Source: Bdellovibrio sp. UBA4095
GTDB taxonomy: Bacteria > Bdellovibrionota > Bdellovibrionia > Bdellovibrionales > Bdellovibrionaceae
Reading direction: 5' to 3'
Length of the DNA stretch: 64,000 bases
Assembly (NCBI GenBank): GCA_002381805.1
Contig: DFXZ01000008.1
Location: forward strand, 113,521 to 177,520
The notes under the pieces were generated by a model. The model did no database searches. It was not told the origin of the DNA and saw nothing but the letters and a program-made list of their open reading frames with translations. A program made the translations under genes and the position numbers. Shown here one piece after another: positions 16,233 through 23,140 of this stretch (the stretch's first letter is position 1; every line of letters starts with the position of its first letter).

Positions 16233-16466
16233 TTAATCTCTGTCCATTTTGTGACTCTCGTGAAAATCCAAGACTACCGATTTAGAATTACGAACATTTT
16301 CGTCATCCTCTTCAACTCGATAGGTATCTTGCGTAACAAAACCCATGACAGGAATAAATGAACCGTCCCCATCGCCATAGTCAGTGTCAGTATCTAACAA
16401 AATCTCAATGTCACCGTGACTTGCTTGGATCGCCTGCAATTCTTCGATTGCTTTACTTACCTTCAT
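16233..16466 (-). CDS. Hypothetical acidic small protein
   Basis: A 77-residue acidic protein starting at the ATG at 16466 with AAAGGAGA 5 bases upstream. It begins with a helix (KVSKAIEELQAIQASHGD) and then DIEILLDTDTDYGDGDGSF and a strand pair. Similar short helix-then-acidic-strand phage proteins exist, but no function is known to me. Last gene before a terminator. Confidence 0.6.
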   Translation of the reverse strand: MKVSKAIEELQAIQASHGDIEILLDTDTDYGDGDGSFIPVMGFVTQDTYRVEEDDENVRNSKSVVLDFHESHKMDRD

Positions 16467-16482
16467 AAAATCTCCTTTGTTG

Positions 16483-16824
16483 TTAAACTTCTTCGATAAC
16501 CACGCCGAGTACCGCATACATCAGCGCCTTTTTTAATTTATAAACATCCGTCTTAAACCCTTTAACATCGCACACGACTCTTTGTCCTTCTGAATTGAAA
16601 TACACAAAATCAGCAACGTAAGTGATCTCCCTGTTCGAGTCGACATAGCGAAGGTTCACGCCGTTGATCGGGAATTTGAAGCGCACTTGCATTTCAAGGC
16701 CGTGGATCTTGCCTTGGGATTGTAAGAGCTTGAGATACTCGTAATAGCGGGCTTCCTTGCGAGAATCGAAAGTCATATCTCCGATTTTGGTTTTCTTGTT
16801 TCTATACTTCGACCTCACGGCCAT
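16483..16824 (-). CDS. DUF1064 endonuclease-like protein
   Basis: A 113-residue protein from the ATG at 16824 (AGGTGG upstream). SKYRNKKTKIGDMTFDSRKEARYYEYLKLL is replaced here by its parts: KYRNKKT near the start, DSRKEARYYEYL, then TYVADFVYF and VCDVKGF. The DF...DVKG pair is the PD-(D/E)xK nuclease core of DUF1064, with the Glu in the EARYYEYL helix. Found in many phages near replication or methyltransferase genes; it may resolve junctions or nick DNA. Confidence 0.8.
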   Translation of the reverse strand: MAVRSKYRNKKTKIGDMTFDSRKEARYYEYLKLLQSQGKIHGLEMQVRFKFPINGVNLRYVDSNREITYVADFVYFNSEGQRVVCDVKGFKTDVYKLKKALMYAVLGVVIEEV

Positions 16825-16837
16825 GGGGTCCACCTGG

Positions 16838-17299
16838 TCATTTTGCTTTCCACCCTTTTAGCTTTAAGTAATCAGGAGTGTATCCATAAGATAGTAGCAT
16901 GGATCCAGTTCCAGCATTTCCACCTTGAGATAAGTCCTCTTTGAGAAATCGAATCCTGCCTTCAATAAAGAAAACGCTCGAAGCCTTTCTAAAATGCTCT
17001 TGCATTGTCTTTGTATCTGCTCGGTTAAAAACTAAAGCTGTTCCGTGTCCATGCACTGCGAGCTTATTTAGCCATGTTTTTGCATCAGAGTACGGCGGGT
17101 TAAGCCAAACCTTCCCATGCCATGGATGCTCTAGGCCATCCATCGGTAGTTGGTAAATTAATGATGCCGTCCTGTGTTTATGAAAACCACAAGGATCCAA
17201 ATCGAAATCGCCACCCAATGCCTCGATAATCCAGAGCGGGGTTAGCCATGTGTCTGTCTTACTCGCTCCTTGTGGTATATCTGTTGCCGTAAAACTCAC
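16838..17299 (-). CDS. Phage DNA N6-adenine methyltransferase (Dam-like)
   Basis: A 153-residue protein from a GTG start that overlaps the upstream stop (GTGA). It has FDLDPC at residues 32-37 (S-adenosylmethionine pocket) and WLNPPY at 65-70 (catalytic NPPY), then GTALVFNRADT and FIEGRIRFL: the compact phage Dam family. It would methylate adenines of phage DNA, probably to avoid host restriction. Its neighbour is a second methyltransferase. Confidence 0.9.
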   Translation of the reverse strand: MSFTATDIPQGASKTDTWLTPLWIIEALGGDFDLDPCGFHKHRTASLIYQLPMDGLEHPWHGKVWLNPPYSDAKTWLNKLAVHGHGTALVFNRADTKTMQEHFRKASSVFFIEGRIRFLKEDLSQGGNAGTGSMLLSYGYTPDYLKLKGWKAK

Positions 17300-17460
17300 T
17301 TCCCCTCCCTTATAAATCCCTCAATCGCCTCAAGCCTGTTCTTTAGAATCCCAAACAACTCGCGGATCTTAGGAACACTCTCAATCTGAAAAGCTGTGAA
17401 CTGATTTAGGAGGTCGCTGAGTAGTGCTGCCTCCTCGATTAATTGTTGTTCGGGGGTCAT
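17296..17460 (-). CDS. Hypothetical 54-residue phage protein
   Basis: A short frame linking the two methyltransferase genes: its ATG overlaps the upstream stop (ATGA) and its TGA overlaps the downstream GTG (GTGA). The product is a single amphipathic helical protein (QQLIEEAALLSDLLNQF, then PKIRELFGILKNRLEA). The perfect coupling on both sides supports real translation. Function unknown. Confidence 0.7.
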   Translation of the reverse strand: MTPEQQLIEEAALLSDLLNQFTAFQIESVPKIRELFGILKNRLEAIEGFIREGK

Positions 17461-18368
17461 GATGATTTCTCAATCCTGGCTTTTGTTAGTTCGATATATT
17501 CTGGGTTCAGCTCGATACCAATATATTTGCGCGAATGTTTTAAAGCCGCCACGCCCGTAGTCCCAGCGCCATTAAATGGATCAAGAACTGTGTCGCCCTC
17601 TCTGCTACCAGCAAGAATACATGGCTCAATCAAATCGATTGGAAACGTGGCAAAGTGAGCGCCTTTAAATGGTTTTGGAGTTACGCTCCAAACTGAACGC
17701 TTATTCCTTTTATCAGCCGAACCATGTCCGAAATATTTAAAACTGTGTGGTGATTTTCCGGCTGGCATTCCGCGCTCTTTATTTCCAGACCACGGCCGCT
17801 TTGATCGCTCGATAGAAGAATCTTTTGCAGGCTCTTTTATCGCTTCGTTGTCGAAGTAATACTTTGAAGATTTAGAAAGAAGGAAAATATACTCGTGAGA
17901 TTTTGTGCATCTATCTCGAACAGACTCAGGCATTGGGTTTGGTTTATGCCAGATGATGTCTTGTCTCAGATACCAGCCATCTAATTGAAGCGCGAAGGCT
18001 ACTCGCCAAGGAATGCCAACTAGATTTTTGGGTTTTAATGACTTCAATTGCGATCTTCTAATAGATAAAGATCCCTCATTGCTTTTTTGCTTTTCGGTAT
18101 ATGTTGAATCTCCACCATTTCCAGTAGAGTATGTATCTCCAAGATTCAACCAAAGAGTTCCGTTATCTTTTAAAACTCGCCGAACGCCTCTAAACATCTC
18201 AACCATTTTTGTTACATATTCGTCAGGACTACTTTCTAATCCCAATTGACCAGCGACTCCATAGTCACGGAGCCCCCAATATGGCGGAGATGTCACACAA
18301 GTCTGCACGGAAGCTTCGGGTAGCTCCTTCATCACTTCCAAACAATCCCCAAGTCTTAGGTCGATCAT
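17457..18368 (-). CDS. DNA methyltransferase, SPPY type (N4-cytosine/N6-adenine)
   Basis: A 303-residue beta-class methyltransferase: the catalytic motif SPPYWG at 27-32 comes first, a target recognition region sits in the middle (about 90-235), and the S-adenosylmethionine motif DPFNGAGTTG lies near 263. SPPY favours N4-cytosine methylation, but adenine is possible. It overlaps the endolysin gene by 4 bases and the next small gene by 4. No restriction partner is adjacent, so it is probably a solitary protective enzyme. Confidence 0.9.
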   Translation of the reverse strand: MIDLRLGDCLEVMKELPEASVQTCVTSPPYWGLRDYGVAGQLGLESSPDEYVTKMVEMFRGVRRVLKDNGTLWLNLGDTYSTGNGGDSTYTEKQKSNEGSLSIRRSQLKSLKPKNLVGIPWRVAFALQLDGWYLRQDIIWHKPNPMPESVRDRCTKSHEYIFLLSKSSKYYFDNEAIKEPAKDSSIERSKRPWSGNKERGMPAGKSPHSFKYFGHGSADKRNKRSVWSVTPKPFKGAHFATFPIDLIEPCILAGSREGDTVLDPFNGAGTTGVAALKHSRKYIGIELNPEYIELTKARIEKSS

Positions 18369-19159
18369 ACAGTCAACTCCTTAATCACTTGTCGTAATTG
18401 AGGCATGGTCATTGATAGCGCGCCGCCTGGATCATTCTTTCGCCATCTGCCAAGGCCAAGCTTTCCAGCCACTTCGTGATGACCCAAGATTGTTTCGTAA
18501 CTCATGCGCTCTGTTGGATCATTTTTGATAAGCCAAACAAGAAACTCGATGAGGGTCTTTTCTTGAGCGTCAGTGTATTTATGATAATAACCAGTCGGGC
18601 ATCCGTAGGTTTTCTCGGTGACGTAGCGAACTTGATCGGCAGTCAAATAAGTACCGAACCAAGTTTTAAACCGATTCTCACCGACCTTTTCAACTATTCC
18701 GGCGTTATTCATCTCAATGCCGATAGTTTCATCAGACACTGAGCCAGAAAATAGCTTAGAGAATTTCCAAGCTGACTCACCAGCGTGATAGCCCCACTCA
18801 TTTAGCGGATTTGGTTGAACGATTTCGCCGGTGTCAGCGATGCAAAGGAAGTTGTACTTCTGCGCAGCCGCCGAAATTTCAGTTATTGCGCGCTCAAGAC
18901 CGCCGCCTCTACCTGCTGTAAAATGCACGATAGCGCCGACAGGGTAACCTTCTTTAAGCCTGCCCTGCGCTTTCATCCGAGGACCCTGCACGGCATTTGG
19001 ATACCAGAGCAGTCCTCTCATGGCTTTATTTGGATATATTGGATCTACTATCGGGCAGACTCCGCCCTCTTCGCATGATTTAACTTTTGAAACTGATTTT
19101 TCTAAGACAGTCTTTCGCTTAAATAGACCAGCGATTGCATTAAAGAATTTCTTAAACAT
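18365..19159 (-). CDS. N-acetylmuramoyl-L-alanine amidase (endolysin)
   Basis: A 264-residue protein with an amidase_2 domain: GAIVHFTAG (His79, zinc), WGYHAGES, IGIEMNNAG, and GHHEVAG...NDPGGAL with the second His and the Asp. Residues 1-35 are basic and hydrophobic with two cysteines, without a clear signal peptide; a weak membrane-associated start is possible. It cuts the bond between lactyl-alanine and glycan in murein to release phage. No holin is adjacent, but small membrane proteins lie upstream at 19951 and 21668. Confidence 0.9.
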   Translation of the reverse strand: MFKKFFNAIAGLFKRKTVLEKSVSKVKSCEEGGVCPIVDPIYPNKAMRGLLWYPNAVQGPRMKAQGRLKEGYPVGAIVHFTAGRGGGLERAITEISAAAQKYNFLCIADTGEIVQPNPLNEWGYHAGESAWKFSKLFSGSVSDETIGIEMNNAGIVEKVGENRFKTWFGTYLTADQVRYVTEKTYGCPTGYYHKYTDAQEKTLIEFLVWLIKNDPTERMSYETILGHHEVAGKLGLGRWRKNDPGGALSMTMPQLRQVIKELTV

Positions 19160-19219
19160 ATTCCCTCCGCAAAAGACTTTGCAGAAAGGGAAAGGGAAAA
19201 TCTTTAAATATTTTCCAAT

Positions 19220-19228
19220 TGTGGATAA
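19220..19228 (-). promoter_or_regulatory. Perfect DnaA box
   Basis: TTATCCACA on the minus strand, the exact DnaA box consensus, in the gap between the endolysin and a small gene. A second copy with the same flank (GTGGATAACTC) lies at 22475-22483. Confidence 0.4.
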
Positions 19229-19234
19229 CTCGGA

Positions 19235-19260
19235 ACCACTAGAGAGATTTGTCTAGTGGT
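19235..19260. repeat. Inverted repeat, operator- or attenuator-like
   Basis: Perfect 9-bp arms (ACCACTAGA and its complement) around 8 bases, upstream of the endolysin. There is no T-run on either side, so it is not a standard terminator. It may be a regulator site controlling lysis. Confidence 0.4.
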
Positions 19261-19272
19261 GTGGATTACATA

Positions 19273-19431
19273 CTAGGATCTTCTCTTAAAAATCCATTTA
19301 ACAGAGCTGCCGTCATCAAATCTAGCCACAAACTCCCACCCATCCGAAAGCTTTGCGTTAAGATAATTCTCAATCGCTCCAATTGCGCTAATTGTTTTAT
19401 TCTCGACTAAATAGTGTTTTTGATCACTCAT
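19273..19431 (-). CDS. Hypothetical 52-residue phage protein
   Basis: Starts at an ATG at 19431 with GGAGG 5 bases upstream, one of the best ribosome sites in the prophage. The sequence (HYLVENKTISAIGAIENYLN, then DGWEFVARFDDGS and KWIFKRRS) has a strand-helix-strand pattern like DUF4177-type proteins. Function unknown. Confidence 0.65.
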   Translation of the reverse strand: MSDQKHYLVENKTISAIGAIENYLNAKLSDGWEFVARFDDGSSVKWIFKRRS

Positions 19432-19483
19432 ACATCCTCCTCCCCTCTTTTCGGCATAAATCCGTCAGACTTTACTTGGACTT

Positions 19484-19954
19484 TCATCCCCCACCGCTTT
19501 GAACGCCTACAAGAGCCTTAGACAATTCTATAAGCTTATCCTGCTTCTCTTTAGGCAATACCCGGAAAGCATCAATCATCTCCCGGAAAGAAGTATCTGC
19601 CGGATTGAGGTATTCTTTGGTGAAGGCCAGTTCGGTTTTCAACCTCTCGATCTCTGCGCGATTCTCGATATTTTCATTGAACATACATGCGTAGTTTTGC
19701 TTCAGGTTCCTTACTTTGTCTAGAAGTGTAAAATGATCCTCAGCTTCGAGCTCTCTCCTCAACCTCTGGTTTTCTGATTGGAGTTTGTCGAAGTCGGATT
19801 TTGGAACAACTTGAAATAACCGACTCTGCCAATCTAATGGGCCTTGCCGAGGATGCTCCTTCATTAAATTTCCAACTGTGTATTCATATTCATCAAGCTC
19901 ATCAGCCGTTAAAAGATCGGCCCACCAAACTTTCACTCCCCCGCTCTCACTCAT
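19484..19954 (-). CDS. Hypothetical coiled-coil phage protein
   Basis: A 156-residue protein starting at the ATG at 19954 that overlaps the stop of a 21-codon gene (ATGA). Residues 50-120 form a coiled coil (DFDKLQSENQRLRRELEAED and ENRAEIERLKTELAF); the end is LPKEKQDKLIELSKALVG. It is acidic and soluble. I do not recognise a function. Confidence 0.6.
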   Translation of the reverse strand: MSESGGVKVWWADLLTADELDEYEYTVGNLMKEHPRQGPLDWQSRLFQVVPKSDFDKLQSENQRLRRELEAEDHFTLLDKVRNLKQNYACMFNENIENRAEIERLKTELAFTKEYLNPADTSFREMIDAFRVLPKEKQDKLIELSKALVGVQSGGG

Positions 19955-20016
19955 TTGGCACCTCTCATTATTTCCACAATTGCTATTATCAAGAGAATTA
20001 CTATAATTGTACCCAT
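19951..20016 (-). CDS. 21-residue single-pass membrane peptide
   Basis: ATG at 20016 preceded by AAGGGG 5 bases away; the TGA overlaps the next ATG (ATGA). The product is almost wholly hydrophobic (TIIVILLIIAIVEI) with a short basic tail, a minimal transmembrane helix. Good ribosome site and coupling on both sides argue for real translation. It could be a small holin-like or membrane regulatory peptide; unproved. Confidence 0.55.
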   Translation of the reverse strand: MGTIIVILLIIAIVEIMRGAK

Positions 20017-20038
20017 TCCCGCCCCTTATTATTCTCAC

Positions 20039-20254
20039 TCATAAATCGTCCTCATCAACTGGCTCTATCTGATCGACAACGGTCCAATAACTCTCAAGCG
20101 GGTTATCGCCGCCACCCATTTCTATTTCTTCAATAGCTCTGTTAATGCCATTGACGTATGCTTCGGCGACTTCTTTGCTGTCCGTTTCAATGTAGTCAAC
20201 AATGCCTTCGTTATCGTAGCCAAACTTGCCGTACCACTTTTTATTCTCGGTCAT
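20039..20254 (-). CDS. Hypothetical small acidic phage protein
   Basis: A 71-residue acidic protein (MTENKKWYGKFGYDNEGIV, then ETDSKEVAEAYVNGINRA and PVDEDDL at the end). The strand-helix pattern suggests a compact alpha/beta fold. It is in the run of coupled small genes, 3 bases from the upstream stop. I do not recognise it. Confidence 0.6.
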   Translation of the reverse strand: MTENKKWYGKFGYDNEGIVDYIETDSKEVAEAYVNGINRAIEEIEMGGGDNPLESYWTVVDQIEPVDEDDL

Positions 20255-20257
20255 AGA

Positions 20258-20524
20258 TCAGCCCTTATCTGGACGAATTTCCCAGTCGTCCGCTAAAATT
20301 TCATCTAATCGCAAGCTAACCCACGCACAGTGGTCTTTCATAAATCTTGCTGGATCCGCAGCATCATAGATGACCATGCAATCACCCGTACCGCCTCCGC
20401 TATTAAGTGGGTCAAACCCAAGTTTAATTAGAGCACTACAGCCGTCAGGCCGAGTGATTATACTGGCTCCAGCTTCCTCGAAAGGCATCGCCATCATCGC
20501 TCTTATAGCGTGTTGTAAAAGCAT
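20258..20524 (-). CDS. DUF2829-like protein, possible Tad2-type anti-Thoeris factor
   Basis: An 88-residue protein. It begins with a helix (LQHAIRAMMAM), has ITRPDGCSALIKLGF where DUF2829 has its aR-x-GWNG strand, and ends ILADDWEIRPDKG, matching the D-x-LAxDWEi ending of DUF2829. Members of that family (Tad2) bind cyclic ADP-ribose-type signals and block Thoeris defence. The central W is missing and the middle is longer than usual, so it is a distant relative at best. It lies among small accessory genes where anti-defence genes are common. Confidence 0.45.
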   Translation of the reverse strand: MLLQHAIRAMMAMPFEEAGASIITRPDGCSALIKLGFDPLNSGGGTGDCMVIYDAADPARFMKDHCAWVSLRLDEILADDWEIRPDKG

Positions 20525-20569
20525 ATTACCCCACCCAACACTTAATCTTAGTTAGCATTTTGATTCTCC

Positions 20570-20908
20570 TCATAATACAACCCCCAATTCGCGGAGTTTT
20601 GAGAGGGCATTATTAAAACACTGCTCCTCTGTATCTAAACCACAATTACAAGCCCCTTCATCTTCATCTTCATAATCATAAAGAGAATCACAGTAATCAA
20701 AATGACTAAGGTAGGTACTTACAAGAAGAGTTGAAATAGTGAAAAATTCTTCCACCTCCGGCATTTCGAGGATGAATTTCAATGTTCGGTCAACTGATAG
20801 ATCGGCAACCTTGCGAAATTCATGTTGAACCCATGGGTCTTTGTGATTGTGATGATTTCGGTTCAGCTCTTTAAACTCTTCAACCCGCTTCTCAAGTTCT
20901 GTTTTCAT
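20570..20908 (-). CDS. Hypothetical helical protein with C-terminal cysteines
   Basis: A 112-residue protein starting at the ATG at 20908 with GGGAGA 4 bases upstream; a start 75 bases earlier lacks a ribosome site and would overlap the upstream gene heavily. It has a basic helical N-terminus, a histidine-rich HHNHKD patch, a helical middle, then an acidic DYEDEDEGACNCG segment with clustered cysteines that might bind metal. Function unknown. Confidence 0.6.
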   Translation of the reverse strand: MKTELEKRVEEFKELNRNHHNHKDPWVQHEFRKVADLSVDRTLKFILEMPEVEEFFTISTLLVSTYLSHFDYCDSLYDYEDEDEGACNCGLDTEEQCFNNALSKLRELGVVL

Positions 20909-21140
20909 ATTCTCCCAATCTTTCTTTTTCATTCTCAAAGTGAACATATACAGCTTGAGGATGGGCTCTAAGCCAAAGTACATTTACCACTCTCTGAGTA
21001 AACAGCCACCTCGCCCCGTTGTCTTTAAGACCAAGTTCATCAACTCTTTTAACGATAAGATTCCAACATTCATGAATGGCTTGATCTACTTTTTCTTTGA
21101 TGTCTTGGGAAGTGATCTCACTCTTAACTTTAGTTTCCAT
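20892..21140 (-). CDS. Hypothetical helical phage protein
   Basis: An 82-residue protein whose ATG overlaps the upstream stop (TAATG). Helices (SQDIKEKVDQAIHECWNLI and GARWLFTQRVVNVLWL) dominate. It overlaps the next gene by 17 bases. Family not recognised. Confidence 0.6.
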   Translation of the reverse strand: METKVKSEITSQDIKEKVDQAIHECWNLIVKRVDELGLKDNGARWLFTQRVVNVLWLRAHPQAVYVHFENEKERLGEYENRT

Positions 21141-21457
21141 TAGAGCCCCAGTTCTTTGCAGATATCGTCGAAGGTTAATGATAGGTTTGAGTGAGCTGGC
21201 ATAATCCTCTCGTCAGCTAAATGCTTATCCCAAACCTTAGCTAACTTCTCCCGAGTTATGGTGACTTCTTTTGGTTTGAGGGACCAATCGCTATCAGCGA
21301 AAACTATGTCCCTGGTAAATTCATCCCCTGTCTTAATTAGTCGAACAAAATAGCAGCGATTCCCAACAGATAAAATCTCACTCTGACGAGCACCAGTGAG
21401 TTTATCAACAACAACATCTCCCACCTTAAACTTCGGCGTTACTTTTTCACTTGGCAT
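21140..21457 (-). CDS. Hypothetical protein with SH3-like N-terminal segment
   Basis: A 105-residue protein. KFKVGDVVVDKLTGARQSEIL followed by RCYFVRLIKTGDEF is a small SH3/KOW-like barrel pattern; the C-terminal half is helical. It overlaps the upstream gene by 11 bases. Such proteins are widespread in phage accessory regions; the role is unknown. Confidence 0.6.
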   Translation of the reverse strand: MPSEKVTPKFKVGDVVVDKLTGARQSEILSVGNRCYFVRLIKTGDEFTRDIVFADSDWSLKPKEVTITREKLAKVWDKHLADERIMPAHSNLSLTFDDICKELGL

Positions 21458-21668
21458 TTCTCACCTCAAGGTCATCCGCTCTTTTTAAGAGCCAGTTTGC
21501 AAACTTACGAGCTGTCTTGGCGTCCATTCCGTAATAAGGCCAATGAATCATGACGATGCTATTTCGATCATTCGGACCTTCAACCTCAAAGATCACTCCC
21601 TTGTTTTGGAAGTATTTTTTATTAGCCTGAGTTTTCATTTTAAATGGCGTTACTTTTTCTGGGGTCAT
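21447..21668 (-). CDS. Hypothetical small phage protein
   Basis: A 73-residue protein starting at the ATG at 21668, which overlaps the preceding stop (TAATG). VTPFKMKTQANKKYFQNKG, then IVMIHWPYYGMDAKTARKF and a basic helix give an alpha/beta pattern. The N-terminus resembles that of the next gene (both contain EKVTP), suggesting duplication. Function unknown. Confidence 0.55.
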   Translation of the reverse strand: MTPEKVTPFKMKTQANKKYFQNKGVIFEVEGPNDRNSIVMIHWPYYGMDAKTARKFANWLLKRADDLEVRNAK

Positions 21669-21850
21669 TAGCGAATCCCCGACATCAAATAGTTTAAAGG
21701 AACTGCCACCGGCCAAATAACACTGACCTGTGCTGAATTACTTACGCACTCTGTTCTTGGAACGCTCGGGCTGTACCAACAGCCATTCGTAAAATACACT
21801 GTCGAACCTGCCCAGCCTGCCAAATAAATATATAAAATAGTTGTTAACAT
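21668..21850 (-). CDS. Small membrane protein
   Basis: A 60-residue protein with AGGAG 7 bases before its ATG. It starts with a hydrophobic helix (TTILYIYLAGWAGSTVYF), has two cysteines in the middle that could form a disulphide, and a second hydrophobic stretch (VSVIWPVAVPLNYL). It is a possible holin or other lysis or superinfection protein, but it is not next to the endolysin. Confidence 0.6.
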   Translation of the reverse strand: MLTTILYIYLAGWAGSTVYFTNGCWYSPSVPRTECVSNSAQVSVIWPVAVPLNYLMSGIR

Positions 21851-21851
21851 T

Positions 21852-22058
21852 TTATTTCTCCTCGATATTGAAATCCATATAGGGCCTCTTAAAAGTAGTG
21901 CCCAACTTTCCCTCTACTTTAGAGGACGCCAATTGCACTGGTTCCTCATCCCATAAATAGTTATCAGGGAAACTATAAATGATGGGCTCTTTGCCATGTT
22001 TGTTGACGTATCCCTTCCGCGCCTTTTGTAGCTGCGATATCAATTTTTTAAGTTCCAT
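21852..22058 (-). CDS. Hypothetical small phage protein
   Basis: A 68-residue protein with a basic helical start (ELKKLISQLQKARKGYVNKH) and a YSFPDNYLWDEEPVQLA segment. It ends one base before the next gene. No family recognised. Confidence 0.55.
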   Translation of the reverse strand: MELKKLISQLQKARKGYVNKHGKEPIIYSFPDNYLWDEEPVQLASSKVEGKLGTTFKRPYMDFNIEEK

Positions 22059-22114
22059 TCCCAGCCTCTTTCTTTTTCATTCTCCAACCTCTCAAGTCAG
22101 CGCACCGAGATGCG

Positions 22115-22381
22115 CTAATCAACTTTCTCGTAAGTCTTTTCAAAGATGTCTGGCTTGCATGGGTAGAACTCGCCATTTACGCCTTTGATGATCCAGTCAT
22201 AAAGGCAAGCACAGTGATTTCCCTCAAGGGTTTGAATAAAGAAATTTTCCATTTCCTCAGAATCATCAAAATCAGCGACATTTAAAAATGGTTTTTTCCA
22301 TGTGTTCGTCATTACGTTGATGCTAGATTGTCCAGTAAATTGAATCGCCTCAATCACCACTGGCTTTTTACGAAACTTCAT
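22115..22381 (-). CDS. PGDYG-type phage protein
   Basis: An 88-residue protein from the ATG at 22381, with AAGGAAG directly upstream. The start MKFRKKPVVIEAIQFTG and the end YDWIIKGVNGEFYPCKPDIF are the two halves of a very common phage accessory protein whose core reads GDWII-x-GVxGE. Its role is not known. A longer reading back to 22567 would overlap a well-supported upstream gene in another frame. Confidence 0.75.
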   Translation of the reverse strand: MKFRKKPVVIEAIQFTGQSSINVMTNTWKKPFLNVADFDDSEEMENFFIQTLEGNHCACLYDWIIKGVNGEFYPCKPDIFEKTYEKVD

Positions 22382-22433
22382 CTCTTCCTTCTTTCCGGCT
22401 TCTCGCCTGCATTTTCTTTTTGGAAATTCAGTT

Positions 22434-22655
22434 TTAAGCGCCCTGGCTTTCTTTGTGATCAACATTCTTTCGACTGTGGATAACTCCGAGGCGCTCCAAA
22501 TGATGCTCGATGAATTGCTTTTTTCTCGTGCGGTCATCGGTCGGAAGTTGTCTTTCAGCCCGGGCAAGTCGCAATTTGAGCTCAGAGTTTTCTTTCGTCA
22601 GCGCTTCGATCTTCAAAAGCAAGTTGGCATTTGTTGGCTTGTCATGGTTTGTCAT
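22434..22655 (-). CDS. Hypothetical small coiled-coil protein
   Basis: A 73-residue protein whose ATG overlaps the stop of the upstream gene (ATGA). NLLLKIEALTKENSELKLRL is a leucine-zipper-like coil, followed by a basic stretch. A perfect DnaA box (22475-22483) lies within its coding sequence. Confidence 0.55.
   Translation of the reverse strand: MTNHDKPTNANLLLKIEALTKENSELKLRLARAERQLPTDDRTRKKQFIEHHLERLGVIHSRKNVDHKESQGA
22475..22483 (-). promoter_or_regulatory. Second perfect DnaA box
   Basis: TTATCCACA on the minus strand, inside a small gene near the replication module. It shares an extended flank with the copy at 19220. Two copies alone do not make an origin. Confidence 0.35.
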
Positions 22656-22978
22656 AGTGACCTCGCTCTTTTTACAGCCATTGAAATGATTGATTCTTTT
22701 CTGAACTGCGCACTCTCTGTGAGGATCTTTTTGAGCCTAGCGCTGGTCTTAGCCCAGCGGTAAATCTGCCCTTCTGAGACGCCGCACATTCTGGTTGCCA
22801 CAGCTCTGCTATGACCTTGAGCAAGATAGTGCTTAAAGAGTCCTGGGAGGAAATAAGGCATGGTTGTTGGGATGTTGTTGGCGTAGACTATTCGCCGCGC
22901 GACATTTAGGGTTTCGCCGGCTTTCACCAACTCAAAAACTTTTTGCTCTTGGAGTGGAACTGGGAGGCTAATCGTCAT
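22652..22978 (-). CDS. Helix-turn-helix phage protein
   Basis: A 108-residue basic protein. GHSRAVATRMCGVSEGQIYRW (about residues 55-76; given in part) is a helix-turn-helix of the small-terminase/transposase type. It overlaps its neighbours by 4 bases on both sides. It may be a transcription regulator for the early genes; it is too short for a full terminase subunit. Confidence 0.6.
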   Translation of the reverse strand: MTISLPVPLQEQKVFELVKAGETLNVARRIVYANNIPTTMPYFLPGLFKHYLAQGHSRAVATRMCGVSEGQIYRWAKTSARLKKILTESAQFRKESIISMAVKRARSL

Positions 22979-23130
22979 AACAAAATGTCTCCCTTGTCAC
23001 TTAAAGCAGCGTTAAGAATGAACTCCATTTTTGTGGCCTGACTAGTAAAGTGGTCCTCGAGTTTGTCAGTACGTTTTTTGATAGCTATTTCTTCCGGTGA
23101 CAGCGGTTTTTTAAAAATGATTTCTTCCAT
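22975..23130 (-). CDS. Hypothetical 51-residue phage protein
   Basis: Starts at an ATG at 23130, 10 bases after the helicase stop, with AAGGA 7 bases upstream. The frame stays open for 213 more bases into the helicase gene, but that extension has no ribosome site. The product is a helical, charged peptide (LSPEEIAIKKRTDKLEDHF). The stop overlaps the next start (ATGA). Confidence 0.6.
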   Translation of the reverse strand: MEEIIFKKPLSPEEIAIKKRTDKLEDHFTSQATKMEFILNAALSDKGDILL

Positions 23131-23140
23131 ACTGGATCCT

